Shown piece after piece: positions 13,001 to 22,354 of a DNA stretch of 64,000 nucleotides. Positions within the stretch are counted from its first letter, which is position 1. Every line of letters begins with the position of its first letter. A program made the translations under genes and the position numbers. The notes beneath the pieces are model-generated. The model saw nothing but the letters and a program-made list of their open reading frames with translations, made no database searches and had not been told where the DNA came from. This stretch comes from Quercus robur (Eukaryota; Streptophyta; Magnoliopsida; Fagales; Fagaceae): the NCBI RefSeq assembly GCF_932294415.1, contig NC_065535.1, positions 13,783,282-13,847,281 on the forward strand. The letters run 5' to 3'.

Positions 13001-14466
13001 ACACAGATAAGTGAGCTGCAACTCCTGATTGGATAAAGTGCATTCTTTGACCCAATCCAAATACATTCCAGGAGCACCAATAGTGTGGAGACATTGCAGA
13101 ACAAAATTCCAGTCAATTGAGTCATAGGCCTTCATAACATCAACCTTAACTGCACATCTAGGGATTCCCTTTTCCTTATGATAATTCCTCACCAGTTCTT
13201 GAGCTAGGAGAATATTTTCTGCAACTAAATTATTAGGACCTAAAATTGCAAAGGGTGCAACTAGGTGACTACCACATTCATAATTAAGGACTAATGTAAA
13301 CAAAGTTCCTCCCAAATTATAAGGACCTAAAATTGTGAAGGGTGCAACTAGGTGACTACTGCATACATAATTAAGGTCTAATGTAGACAAAGTTCCTGTG
13401 TGTTGTGTGTTTATATATTTATAACTATAGAGACAACCTGTGGGTCTGTGTGCACATGCGTGCGTGTTTTCAGCAGTAAACAGTGCCATTGACAAGTTGC
13501 ACATTTGTAAGTTTATCCTACTGGATCAAGGATATGTTCATGAAATTGTATATTTTATGATGATAGATGAGCATCAGCTCTATTCATTGGAATTCTATGA
13601 GCAAACACAAAGACAAAAAAAAATTTCTATACTGCGCAGAAGATTGTGCAATTGATTTTTTTTCATGACCTACTTTCAGGTTTCTGCCTCACAAAAGTTC
13701 CAACGGTTTATGATTTATGTACACGCCAAGGGAATGATTGTAGATGATGAGTATGTGATATTAGGTTCTGCCAATATTAATCAACGATCTTTGGCTGGTT
13801 CAAGAGACACTGAGATAGCCATGGGTGCATATCAACCCCATCATACCTGGGGCAAGAAGAAGGGTCATCCACATGGGCAGGTTTGTACATTCATTAAGTC
13901 CCTGGATGTGTTGTACTGTACTTCTGTTGCAATCACAATTTAATGCCCTAGTTTAACTGAATTCTACATTTGGATGCATACATTGGGAAAAAGAAGAGAA
14001 AAAAAAAAAAAAATACTTGGTTTAATTGGCCATTCAACAGACACCATATAATTATATGCTTATAGCATGAATGGTTTTTTTTAATATTCATTCTTCTAAA
14101 AATTTGGTAGCCATTGTTGTGGATAAAAGAAGTTGTTATGTAAGCTGACAAAATTGATCAAAACCTTTGCAGGTATATGGGTATAGAATGTCTTTGTGGG
14201 CAGAACATCTGGGGATGCTAGATGATTGCTTCAAGGAGCCTGAAAATTTGGATTGCGTGAAGAGTGTGAACCAGATTGCTGAAGATAACTGGAGGAATTT
14301 CACAGCAGAGGATTTTACACCATTGCAGGGGCACCTTCTTAGATACCCTGTCCAGGTAGATGCCAATGGGAAGGTAGGCCCCTTGCCCGGACAAGAGACT
14401 TTCCCAGATGTTGGCGGTAAGGTGATTGGATCCCGTACTAATCTTCCTGATGCTTTAACTACATAG
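7059..14466 (+). CDS. PLDdelta: Phospholipase D, delta class (C2-PLD), 10 exons
   Basis: This enzyme hydrolyses phospholipids to phosphatidic acid; the delta class is calcium- and oleate-responsive, membrane-associated and linked to stress and abscisic-acid signalling. Exons by eye: 7059-7976, 8084-8200, 8610-8804, 9165-9446, 9544-9612, 9780-9927, 10361-10509, 10975-11145, 13680-13880 and 14173-14466. They give about 847 residues against roughly 870 in Arabidopsis PLD delta. An N-terminal C2 domain (about residues 10-165) contains [12 protein letters not shown]. Catalytic HKD motif 1 is H354-x-K356-x4-D361 and motif 2 is H698-x-K700-x4-D705. [13 protein letters not shown] (from about residue 558) and the C-terminal FPDVGG are family hallmarks. 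The start is fixed by the family-like MGE...LHGDLDLKI opening. A Q/H-rich insert from a CAG run lies in the C2 loop. Intron 2 has a GC donor, and intron 8 carries a LINE fragment. Both active sites are intact, so it is probably functional. Confidence 0.95.
11156..13440 (-). mobile_element. LINE (non-LTR retrotransposon) fragment in PLD intron 8
   Basis: Decayed reverse-transcriptase sequence reads on the minus strand, antisense to the host gene. Visible pieces in order are [15 protein letters not shown] (near 13140-13100), CFADDLLIF holding the RT active-site FADD (near 13000-12965), [32 protein letters not shown] (near 12530), and a zinc-finger RVT-like C-terminal part near 11980-11520. A segment of RT between WVKECTLSN and LTYLCFADD is missing, so there is an internal deletion besides frameshifts and stops. 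The 3' end is close to the T-run at about 11156. The 5' part (endonuclease) is absent. Exons 8 and 9 of the PLD gene flank it intact. Confidence 0.8.
13234..13398. repeat. Two-copy tandem duplication, period about 87 bp
   Basis: Copies begin at about 13234 and 13321 and share AGGACCTAAAATTG and GGGTGCAACTAGGTGACTAC with scattered differences. They lie at the upstream end of the LINE fragment inside PLD intron 8. Confidence 0.75.
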
Positions 14467-15557
14467 GTTCACAATTTTATCTTTGTCGTTTTGTTCATAT
14501 TATAATCGTGCATTTACGTGGGCATAGAAGAGGGTAAAAAATGGTTTAAAGACAATGAGCCTTGCTGAGTTGAATTTAGGATAGCTCATAATCTGACACG
14601 AACGTTGTGGAGGATGCAATTTGTTTTGCAGTGTAATCTGTAGAATACTAGAATGTATATCATCAATTCATTTCTTATTTTTCAGTTAATTCTTGGAATC
14701 AAAATTTTATAATTGATGAAATTTTTTTATAGACCTGGATAAAGAATACTTGTAGGGGTTTGGTGTGGATGTATGTGCGCTGAATAGCTCTACCAAGGAT
14801 TGCCAAGCATTGATTAGGCTTGTGATATTAAGTTATTAACCATGTGATATTAATAAAACAGTATAGAGGAAAAGAGATAGGGCCATAATCAAATTACATT
14901 TTTTTTTATAGATATATTTAGATTGTGAGAGAGGGAGAGATGGGGTTCGAAAGTAAGTACAAAGGATGTCACTTGCATCTAATATGAAGTTATTAAATAG
15001 TGTAACATTTGGAATAATTCAATCAAAGAGAGAAAAATCGTTATTTCCTTTGTTGGAAGGTTTCAATAAATAATAAGTATCTCTATTTTTTTGGTTCCCC
15101 TGCAAACATTAGAAAGTGTGAGTTTACGAGCTCTTGGCTCTTTTTATGCCTTAAAAAGAGATAAAAACGATGGTAACGTTGGACCAATTAGTGGTAGAAT
15201 TAACAATGAAAACTTATCACCTCCTCGACAAGTTTCAAAACAAGTTTATGACTATCACCTTATGTGAAAGTGAAAAAAGTTATGAAAACGAGACAAATAA
15301 AAAGGTATTACATTACTTGCATCCTAATTCGTCAAAAACCAAATCAAAATCACGCAAATGCTTAAATTAGACCACAAACAAATCTGCCAATTTCAAATGA
15401 AGAAAATGAAAAAACACCAAAGCATTTATATTGGTCCACAACATACAATCATACATTCCCTCACGTTCCCAACATTGATTATTGAGCTCTACTACCTCCC
15501 AAAAAAGTTTAAAAAGAGAAATATGAAATTATCCTTACAGAGAGTGTTCAAACAAAC
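14467..15557. other. Intergenic spacer between convergent PLD and plastocyanin genes
   Basis: This AT-rich stretch should hold the 3' untranslated regions of both genes, which converge here. Short open frames at 15170-15561 have no recognisable features and overlap the plastocyanin 3' side. I see nothing else. Confidence 0.55.
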
Positions 15558-16061
15558 TTAATTAACAGTAACTTTTCCCACCATCCCAGCTCCCTGGTGG
15601 GGTGAGCAGTAGAAAGTGTAGCTTCCTTTTTCAGTCAAGGTCACAGCGTATGTCTCTCCTGGAGCATTGAGGAGGTCCTCCTCACTCATGGAGATCTTTC
15701 CGGCATCGACACCACCGGGAATTTCGTCCTCGTCAAAAACAACGTTGTGGGGGAATCCTGCATTGTTCTTGAACACTATCTTCTCTCCAGGGGCCACGCT
15801 GAAGTTGCTGGGAATAAAGGCCAATGACCCATCATCACCACCAAGCAAGACCTCAGCAGCCATGGCATTGCTTGCAAGCATTACACTTGCAGCAGTGGCT
15901 GCAACAGCAACACCCACATCCTTGAGTGAAGCCTTAATGCTAAGCCTTGGGACTGGAGAGACTGATGAGACTTTAGCTGTGGCACTCACTTTGGCCGCAC
16001 CAGCTGCCTTAAGGCCTGTGAACGATGGGATGGTGACAGCTGCAGAGGTGACAGTAGCCAT
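15558..16061 (-). CDS. PETE: Plastocyanin, chloroplast precursor
   Basis: This is the blue copper protein that carries electrons from cytochrome b6f to photosystem I in the thylakoid lumen. The intronless frame encodes 167 residues. The first 68 form a bipartite targeting sequence: a Ser/Ala/Thr-rich stromal transit part, then a lumen signal with a hydrophobic stretch ([17 protein letters not shown]) ending AMA before mature AEVLLGGDD. The mature part is 99 residues, the usual plant length. The type I copper ligands are all present at mature positions His37, Cys84, His87 and Met92 (precursor 105, 152, 155, 160), within [16 protein letters not shown] and [14 protein letters not shown]. The acidic patch residues (DEDE, EED) that dock cytochrome f are kept. 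The start is the only ATG that gives a complete transit peptide. The protein looks fully functional. Confidence 0.98.
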   Translation of the reverse strand: MATVTSAAVTIPSFTGLKAAGAAKVSATAKVSSVSPVPRLSIKASLKDVGVAVAATAASVMLASNAMAAEVLLGGDDGSLAFIPSNFSVAPGEKIVFKNNAGFPHNVVFDEDEIPGGVDAGKISMSEEDLLNAPGETYAVTLTEKGSYTFYCSPHQGAGMVGKVTVN

Positions 16062-16314
16062 GGGATAAGGATTTTTCCTTTTACTTTCTGGTCTAGTTTG
16101 AGAGTTGGAGGGGGATCAAAAGAAGAAGAGAAGAGGGCTTGATTTTAATAGTGTGAGGTGTGAGGGGAAGTGAGGATTTTTTGTGTGGTATGAATTGGTG
16201 GAGGGATTTGTGGTTAGATAATGGATGGATGAGGTGTATGTATGGGTGGAGAAATGGGTTATCTGCAGAGAATAGCTGCTATTGGCTGGGTTGGATACTA
16301 TCCTATGACGTGGC
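16062..16314 (-). promoter_or_regulatory. Plastocyanin 5' region with light-gene-type motifs
   Basis: Upstream of the ATG on the minus strand there is a pyrimidine-rich leader and a weak TATA-like ATTAAAA near 16144-16152. Further out are a CCAAT motif near 16280-16285 and an ACGT element (GCCACGTCA on minus, 16306-16314). CCAAT and ACGT elements are common in photosynthesis promoters. Function is inferred. Confidence 0.35.
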
Positions 16315-16359
16315 TTAGATTTTATGATGAGAGGTGGATATTGTGAGAACAAAAGTATG

Positions 16360-16543
16360 CCAAATTAGTGAAAGAGGATAAATTTTGCATGAAGAAAATG
16401 GAAAAACAGCCCCTGAATAAGATTTGCATCAAGTATTCTTTGGCCAAGTAACCTGTACTCCTAGGAAGACTTTTTCTAAAAAAAAATTGTTGTAACTTAT
16501 AACAAATGAGAGATGGATTTAAATTCTAGTTCTCCTTAAAATT

Positions 16544-16590
<47 letters not shown>

Positions 16591-16732
16591 ATCTTTGAAC
16601 TATAAAATTCAGAATTGTTTGTCAAAGGCTGTGTAGTTGAATTAGCACCTCAACATACACAAGTTGCTTGAGGATTTAGGGAGAAATGGTTCAAGTTGCA
16701 GAGTTAATATCACTTATAAGTTGTAACTATCT

Positions 16733-16768
<36 letters not shown>

Positions 16769-18212
16769 AAAACTCAGGAGTCCTAGAAGATTTTACATTT
16801 GCATAATGGGAACATTTGACAGTGATATTTCCCTCTATAAAGTATGTGAGGTAATAAATCAGCCACGGCATTCGTCTTTCTTCTTGAGATGTGATAAGCC
16901 TTCGGAGGTTACTTGTGCCAGTTTTCAAAGAAATTCATATTCACTAATCCACATTCTTTTTCCTTGACCACTAAACCCGAATACCATAATAGGTTGAATG
17001 ATAGAAAAATGCTAAATTTCGTTACATGTGTGCTTTGCAAATGTGTAAGCAACTGTTTCTGTATCTTGCTATCGCAACCTTGAAAATGTGTGGCCCATGT
17101 AGCATTTCTGCCACAGATTTTATTTTAATTTTTTTGCCAAGAAAATCTGTTGCAAACTTACAAGATACTGAGATAGTCGCTACAAATTCTTTTGGTAACA
17201 CAACCTATGAAGTGCTGATGACCACAAAAGCAAATGATCCAAGTGCAAAATATAAATCTTTCTTTGATTATTGCTATCAATGTAAATTTATGGAGACAAA
17301 TTCTAGTACATCACCTATAGTTGCTTTTAGCGAGTGGCTTCTAATTTTCCTTTCTTTCTGGCCAGGCATAATTTGTTTATGCTTCTTTTTCTTCTCATTT
17401 TAAAAATAAAGGTTGAACCTTATTTAAACTTGGCAAAAATAAGCCGGACCCATTAACCCACCTGAAGCTAAGCGGAAAAGAGTATGGATAATAAGAATAG
17501 TACCTTGTTTCAATGGGCATGATAGGCCTTGCATAAAAGACTTTCCTTCCAAACTCAAGTTTTTGGCAATCCTCGATTTGAGTATCAAGGAGATATTATA
17601 ATATACTAGGATATTCTCATTAATAATTAGACTATGATTTTGTTAAATGTCATAGAATACTGTAATTTTGTAATATAATATGTTATTGTGCTTTTAGGAT
17701 TACTATTATACTAAACCTAATGTATTCTTATAAATACCATATATTAAGTTTCTTGTGATGCGTAATTTAGTATAATAAAAATGTTTCCATTAAAATATAT
17801 AAAATAAAGACGTAGTTGTTGAGGACTCTTAACTGCATTTGTAAGTTGTCAAAGTCAATAAGGTAAAATCCTAGCATCTCTTTTTTTCTTTTTTCTTTTT
17901 TTTTTTTTTTTTTTTTTAATGGTTACAAAACTTCATAGCACCATCTTAATAATACGGGGCATTCTAACCACATAATACGTTTTAAACCAATGAAGAAAAT
18001 AATCTTTTCATGTATGTTAATTTTGATAAACGATACATGCACAACTTCTTCCTCAAAGTCTTTAACCTTCCTGAGACTTTTTTTTTTTTTTTAACATATC
18101 AAAAAAAGAGTCTCTAACCTTCCTTAGGATTATATAATTTATGTAATTTGCCCTATATGACAACAAACAATGAAAGTACAGGACTGTAAACTCACAATGG
18201 TTTAAAATTTTT

Positions 18213-18248
<36 letters not shown>

Positions 18249-18329
18249 TCTTCAGCAAAGCAGCAAGTTTCTTTAGTATACAGCTTGTTCTCAGTGATGG
18301 ATGGAGATGCTTATTGCTAAGAACTGTCT
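16360..18329. other. Intergenic, poly-A tracts, no supported gene
   Basis: AT-rich spacer with long pure A runs at about 16547-16587 and 16735-16766, T runs near 17897-17918 and 18080-18093, and a TA microsatellite at about 18220-18245. The A runs may mark old retroposon tails. An open frame of 125 codons at 17026-17403 matches no family I know. Confidence 0.5.
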
Positions 18330-18586
18330 AGACCCGCTACTCTCTAATGACTTCTCACAATAATGTAATTAGCAATATTTTGGGTTTCAAATCTTGTTTT
18401 TTAGGATGTCTATTTCGTTGGGTCAGAAGGGATTGCAATGTAGCTGCTCATGCAGCAGCAAAGTTATCTCTCAGTTTTAAAGAGTTTTGGTTTTCAATAA
18501 GGACAATCTACCAGGAGCCTCAGCTGCTGTCTGTAAGGTAGATTGTCCATCCATTTCTTCTTCTTAAACGGAAATTGCAGGTTATC

Positions 18587-18614
<28 letters not shown>
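18330..18614 (+). mobile_element. LINE 3' end with RNase H remnant and poly-A tail
   Basis: The frame at 18347-18541 contains RWVRRDCNVAAHAAAKLSLS, which resembles the end of the RNase H domain of plant LINE ORF2 (arginine-rich, then a N-x-x-A-H-x-x-A-K pattern). It is followed within about 45 bp by a poly-A run at about 18585-18615. This is the expected structure of a strongly 5'-truncated insertion. Confidence 0.6.
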
Positions 18615-18619
<5 letters not shown>

Positions 18620-19830
18620 TGAAAGTTATTCATCTTGTAAGAAACTGAGAGCAGGTAACAAAGGATCCTTCCAAACAATATATTGACAGAATAGCTTGTG
18701 ACATGAATCCTCCATCCACACCTTAAGAGCAACTGTCTAGTAACTCATACTCCCAAAGGCTCCAATTAGACACAAAGTTCAATTTTATGTTTTATTTTGA
18801 TCAAGATACAAGAGTGCAGCAACAAAATCTACTTCCACTTCTTTCAAAGTATACCAAGTACCATTCTGCCTCCACCATAACCCCTTAAACCTTCTTCTAA
18901 AAATTTATCATGAAACGGGATGGCTCAGTCCACTAATTTTTTCGTTCATCCAATTAACACCAATCAATCCTCATATATTGCTACAAATAATTCCAATAGA
19001 AATTTATATAAAATACCTCAGTTTTCTTTGATAAAAAGAATCTTTCAACTTGTACTCCCCAAATTTAAACTATGTACACTGGACTAAGTAGCATTGCATG
19101 TGTTCTACTGCTGTAAGACATAAAAGACATCCTCAATAACTAATCAATGTATAGCTTCCTAGATTAACATCTCTCATCTACATGCATAAATAGCCAGACA
19201 AACCATGATTACAAACAAACAACCATTGTATGAAATTATGAATAACCAAATCAAACAACCCCTTTTTTAGTTGGATGGTTTTACACTTGAAGAATTGCTT
19301 CCCAGAGAAATAATAAATCTTAAAACAAGCTCCATTCTTAGACATCTCATACAGGGCAATTTGTCGAATAAATAACCTAATTTGTGGGCTGTATTGTTGT
19401 TTAAATGGTAACTTTGGTATACAAGGACCAAATAATCTACATCCAGCCTGTGCCCGACAAAAGCATAACCATAACTCTAACCTCAAGTAAAAGCCCTGCA
19501 ACTTCAAGAGTAGACATAAAACCCTAAAACAGAGTATATTTTCAAATAAAAGGTTGTTATAATTATCTCTATCAAAATTCCAATCTCCAAAGCTATCTAG
19601 AGATTACCCTCTAACCAAGAGGCGTCAAAAACAACATATAGGAGTCGATCAATAACATGTAAGTGTAATTATTATAAACGTTAACAACATTGTTTTGACG
19701 CTTTACATAAATTACATTTGTTCAATTTCCATTGATGAAACTATCGATATGAAAAAAAAAATATATTAACAACAAAATATTCACAAAGTGACACAAATAT
19801 TTACACCACTCTCATTATCATTTCACCTCA
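18615..19830. other. Intergenic, no recognisable feature
   Basis: I see no gene here. A minus-strand open frame of 109 codons (19178-19507) has no motif I recognise. The right end adjoins the stop codon of the zinc-finger gene. Confidence 0.5.
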
Positions 19831-20780
19831 TTAAATCGGGAAGGCATCGTTACGATGATGATGATGATCATCATCTATATCAAGGTAATTGAAGCCCAAA
19901 TCCCCATTAGAATCTCGATAATTGAAGTCCGGGTTCACATAGCACTTCATCTCATGAAACAAGTTCAAATTATCCACCAGCTTATGAAATACATTACATC
20001 CACAGCACTGCCAACAAGTCAATTTTTATTTTTTCTTTAACACACATAAATTCACTTTTTTTTTTTTTTTTTTTTTAACGAAATAAAATTTTCCAAAGAG
20101 AGAGAGAGAATTGAATAACGAAATACGAACCTGAACGAAAACGGTGCCGTCAGTGTAAGCGTGGGGATTGATAGCACGAGTGGTTCTCTGCCCACAAACG
20201 TTACAAGTGAAGGCAACGCGCATACGCCTACGTGGTGACTTTGTGAAGAGGGACCACGGGAAGGTCGATATCCTCTCCGTACCTGATCCACTCTCGTCGG
20301 CTCCCGCTGGAACCGACGGACCCTCCATACCCGACCCGGTCGTCCATCCTCTCACAGACGCCGCGCTCAACACCAATCCCATCGCCGCATCCTATTTTCA
20401 TTTCCCAAATTACCCCCCAAAAAACACATGAATTTACCAATTCTTTGAAATTCCGATAAATGGAGTAAATTACCTTGGAGAGAGTGTGATTGTGGAAGAG
20501 AGGGACTAAGCTGGAATCTTTGGCTTTGGAGTCGGATTGGAGATCGGAATCGTTACCTTCCTCTGAATCAAAACGAAGCGTTTCGGTTAGAACAAAAAAA
20601 AAAATTGAGGGAAAAAGAAATAGTATAGTAGGAGAAAGGATGAAATGTTGTACTTTTGGAAGAGATGGGGAAGGGGAAGGGGAAGCGGACGAGTCTTGGT
20701 GAGTCGGTTCTCTTTGGGGAGAAGATTGAGGATGGAGAAGAAGACGAGGAGAGAATGGCAGAAGAGCCAAGCGCTTCCAT
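19831..20780 (-). CDS. DNL-type (Zim17/HEP) zinc-finger protein, 4 exons
   Basis: Zim17/HEP proteins keep organellar HSP70 soluble in mitochondria or chloroplasts. Exons on the minus strand by eye: 20780-20654, 20562-20474, 20391-20131 and 20007-19831, giving about 217 residues. The N-terminus is rich in Ser, Pro and Phe with few acids, as in an organelle transit peptide. The zinc finger has C135-x2-C138 in TCNVCGQRTTRAINPHAYTDG and C160-x2-C163 in CCGCNVFHKLVDNLNLF, with the DNL signature at residues 171-173. The C-terminal extension ends in a run of Asp then His (DIDDDHHHHRND). Length and the FTKSPRRRMRVAFTCNVCG wording resemble the chloroplast-type plant members; the compartment is inferred. 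The start at 20780 is the first ATG that yields a transit-like N-terminus. The gene looks intact. Confidence 0.88.
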
Positions 20781-21085
20781 TTCGATCACGCTCAGGCTCA
20801 GATTCTAGACGGTTCTGTTCTGTGGGGGCTATTGATCATAGATCAAACTCTCTTCGATGATGAAGATGAGCAACGACTTCACGTGTTTCGGTGTTGTGTG
20901 CCCACAGGATGAGCTAATTGGGAGGATTACGGAATAGTATAGTAGTGTTGCGTTCGCGAAACTTTCCAGCAAAAACTTGGCATGTCATTATTGGTGTTAA
21001 TTTGATCTCACTGTTACAATTATATTTTTATTCACAGAGAACAATCATTATCATATTTAAAATTTATTAGGAGAATATTGTGAAT
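20781..21085. promoter_or_regulatory. Zinc-finger gene upstream region with a G-box
   Basis: This stretch lies between the zinc-finger gene start and the insertion site of element 1. A CACGTG motif sits at 20880-20885, about 100 bp upstream of the ATG. No clear TATA box is visible. Element 1 begins 311 bp upstream of the start codon and could truncate the ancestral promoter. Confidence 0.35.
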
Positions 21086-21090
21086 ATAAT
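21086..21090. repeat. Target-site duplication of element 1, left copy (ATAAT)
   Basis: ATAAT immediately precedes the left LTR and is repeated at 32183-32187 immediately after the right LTR. This fixes both element ends. Confidence 0.9.
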
Positions 21091-21892
21091 TATAAGGACT
21101 CGATTTGTAACGACTCAAAATGATATTGGGTTCGCACATAAAAAGGTCAAAACAATATAATTTGTAGAGCATGGGTATTAAGAACTAGATTAACTTTCGT
21201 AGAAGGAAAAGATTCACCCTCACGTTTATTGAAGGTTCAAAGCTGGCACAACAATCGGTTTTTCGTTGAAATAGATACAGTTCTTTTGTTTTTCACGTTT
21301 TTCTTCTTGAGTCTTTGCTTTTCTTTTTTCTCCTTTTTTTATGTTCTGATCCCCCCCCCCCCCCTTTCTGCATGTTCTTCTTTCAGATTATATACCACCC
21401 TCTGTGTTCCATCCTCACCACACACGTGTAGGTTGGGTTCGGGAGATTTCTTTCTGTCCCATCTAGCGCCTCCTGGAACCTCCTATGGGCAGCTGTAAGG
21501 CTGCTTCATTACTGTTCAGGTATCACCTCCACATTAATGCGGCCTGAGAGTTGGTTGAGAGGCAATTAATGCGGAGGCAGCTGTAGTTATAGATATTTGT
21601 TTGCCTTTTCTTTCTTACCCTTGGTCGGTTATCCCCTCTTCAGTGGTGACATAGTTCTGAGGTCCGATTGTAACAAGACCGCGTCCTGATCGTTCTCGGA
21701 TGCATACTGCCGAGGAGTATGGTGTCCTCGGACGAATACGGAACTATACTTTCATGATATTGACTACCCCCCCCCTTGGTGGTTACCTTTACGACCTGAC
21801 TTGGGCCTCCTCGGACGGATTTGCATCCTCGGATGGGCCACAGGCCCAACGATCTTGACCTTAATGGGTCTGTTGATTGACTGGCCCCCATA
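21091..21892 (-). repeat. Element 1 LTR, 3' copy
   Basis: 802 bp, aligned end to end with 31384-32182. The expected terminal TG...CA has decayed to TA at both ends (TATAAGG at 21091 and CCCCATA ending 21892). It contains a 14-16 nt C run near 21350 that is only about 8 nt in the other copy. Confidence 0.92.
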
Positions 21893-21912
21893 ATAGCCCC
21901 TCAAAATCCTGC
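21893..21912 (-). other. Element 1 polypurine tract
   Basis: On the minus strand it reads GCAGGATTTTGAGGGGCTAT, directly before the 3' LTR. It primes plus-strand DNA synthesis in LTR elements. It matches the tract of element 3 (56661-56680) at 19 of 20 positions. Confidence 0.8.
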
Positions 21913-22354
21913 TTTTCGACTCCTCGGGAGAGAAGGTGGATTTTGACGTCATAAGCCCGTACCTATGCGTGTTTTGGGCATGCCCCTAACGCTTCAGCAT
22001 CCCGATTTTGGCAGCATTAAATTTTGACAACGCCCTTATCTCCCACGTTCGACGGTGAGATGTAAATCAGACGGCAGAGGGCCTCCCTTGTTTTGTGAGC
22101 GGGAACTTTACCGCTCACAATCCTCATATGACTATAAAGGCATTCTCAAATTAACTCTGTATCTTACCTTCGATGATTACGTGGTTCCAGAGCTCATACA
22201 TTGAACCTGCCTTTCTCTATTTTCATTATTTTCCTGGCGACTACAAATAATCGTACTTTGTCCAAGGTCCTTCCTTTGAACTTGTAAGTCTTCTCAAAGT
22301 TTTTACCATTTTTATTTTAAACCCAACAGTTTTTCTACTAAGTCTTTTAGAAAA

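Noticed and set aside
17026..17403. Open frame of 125 codons, plus strand
   Set aside because: No family motif, T-rich hydrophobic end from low-complexity DNA, and no splice or promoter context. I cannot support it as a gene.
19178..19507. Minus-strand frame of 109 codons
   Set aside because: No recognisable domain or gene context.
20026..20770. Open frames of 118 and 180 codons running through introns of the zinc-finger gene
   Set aside because: The family protein is recovered only by splicing four exons; the long frames read through introns 1 to 3.
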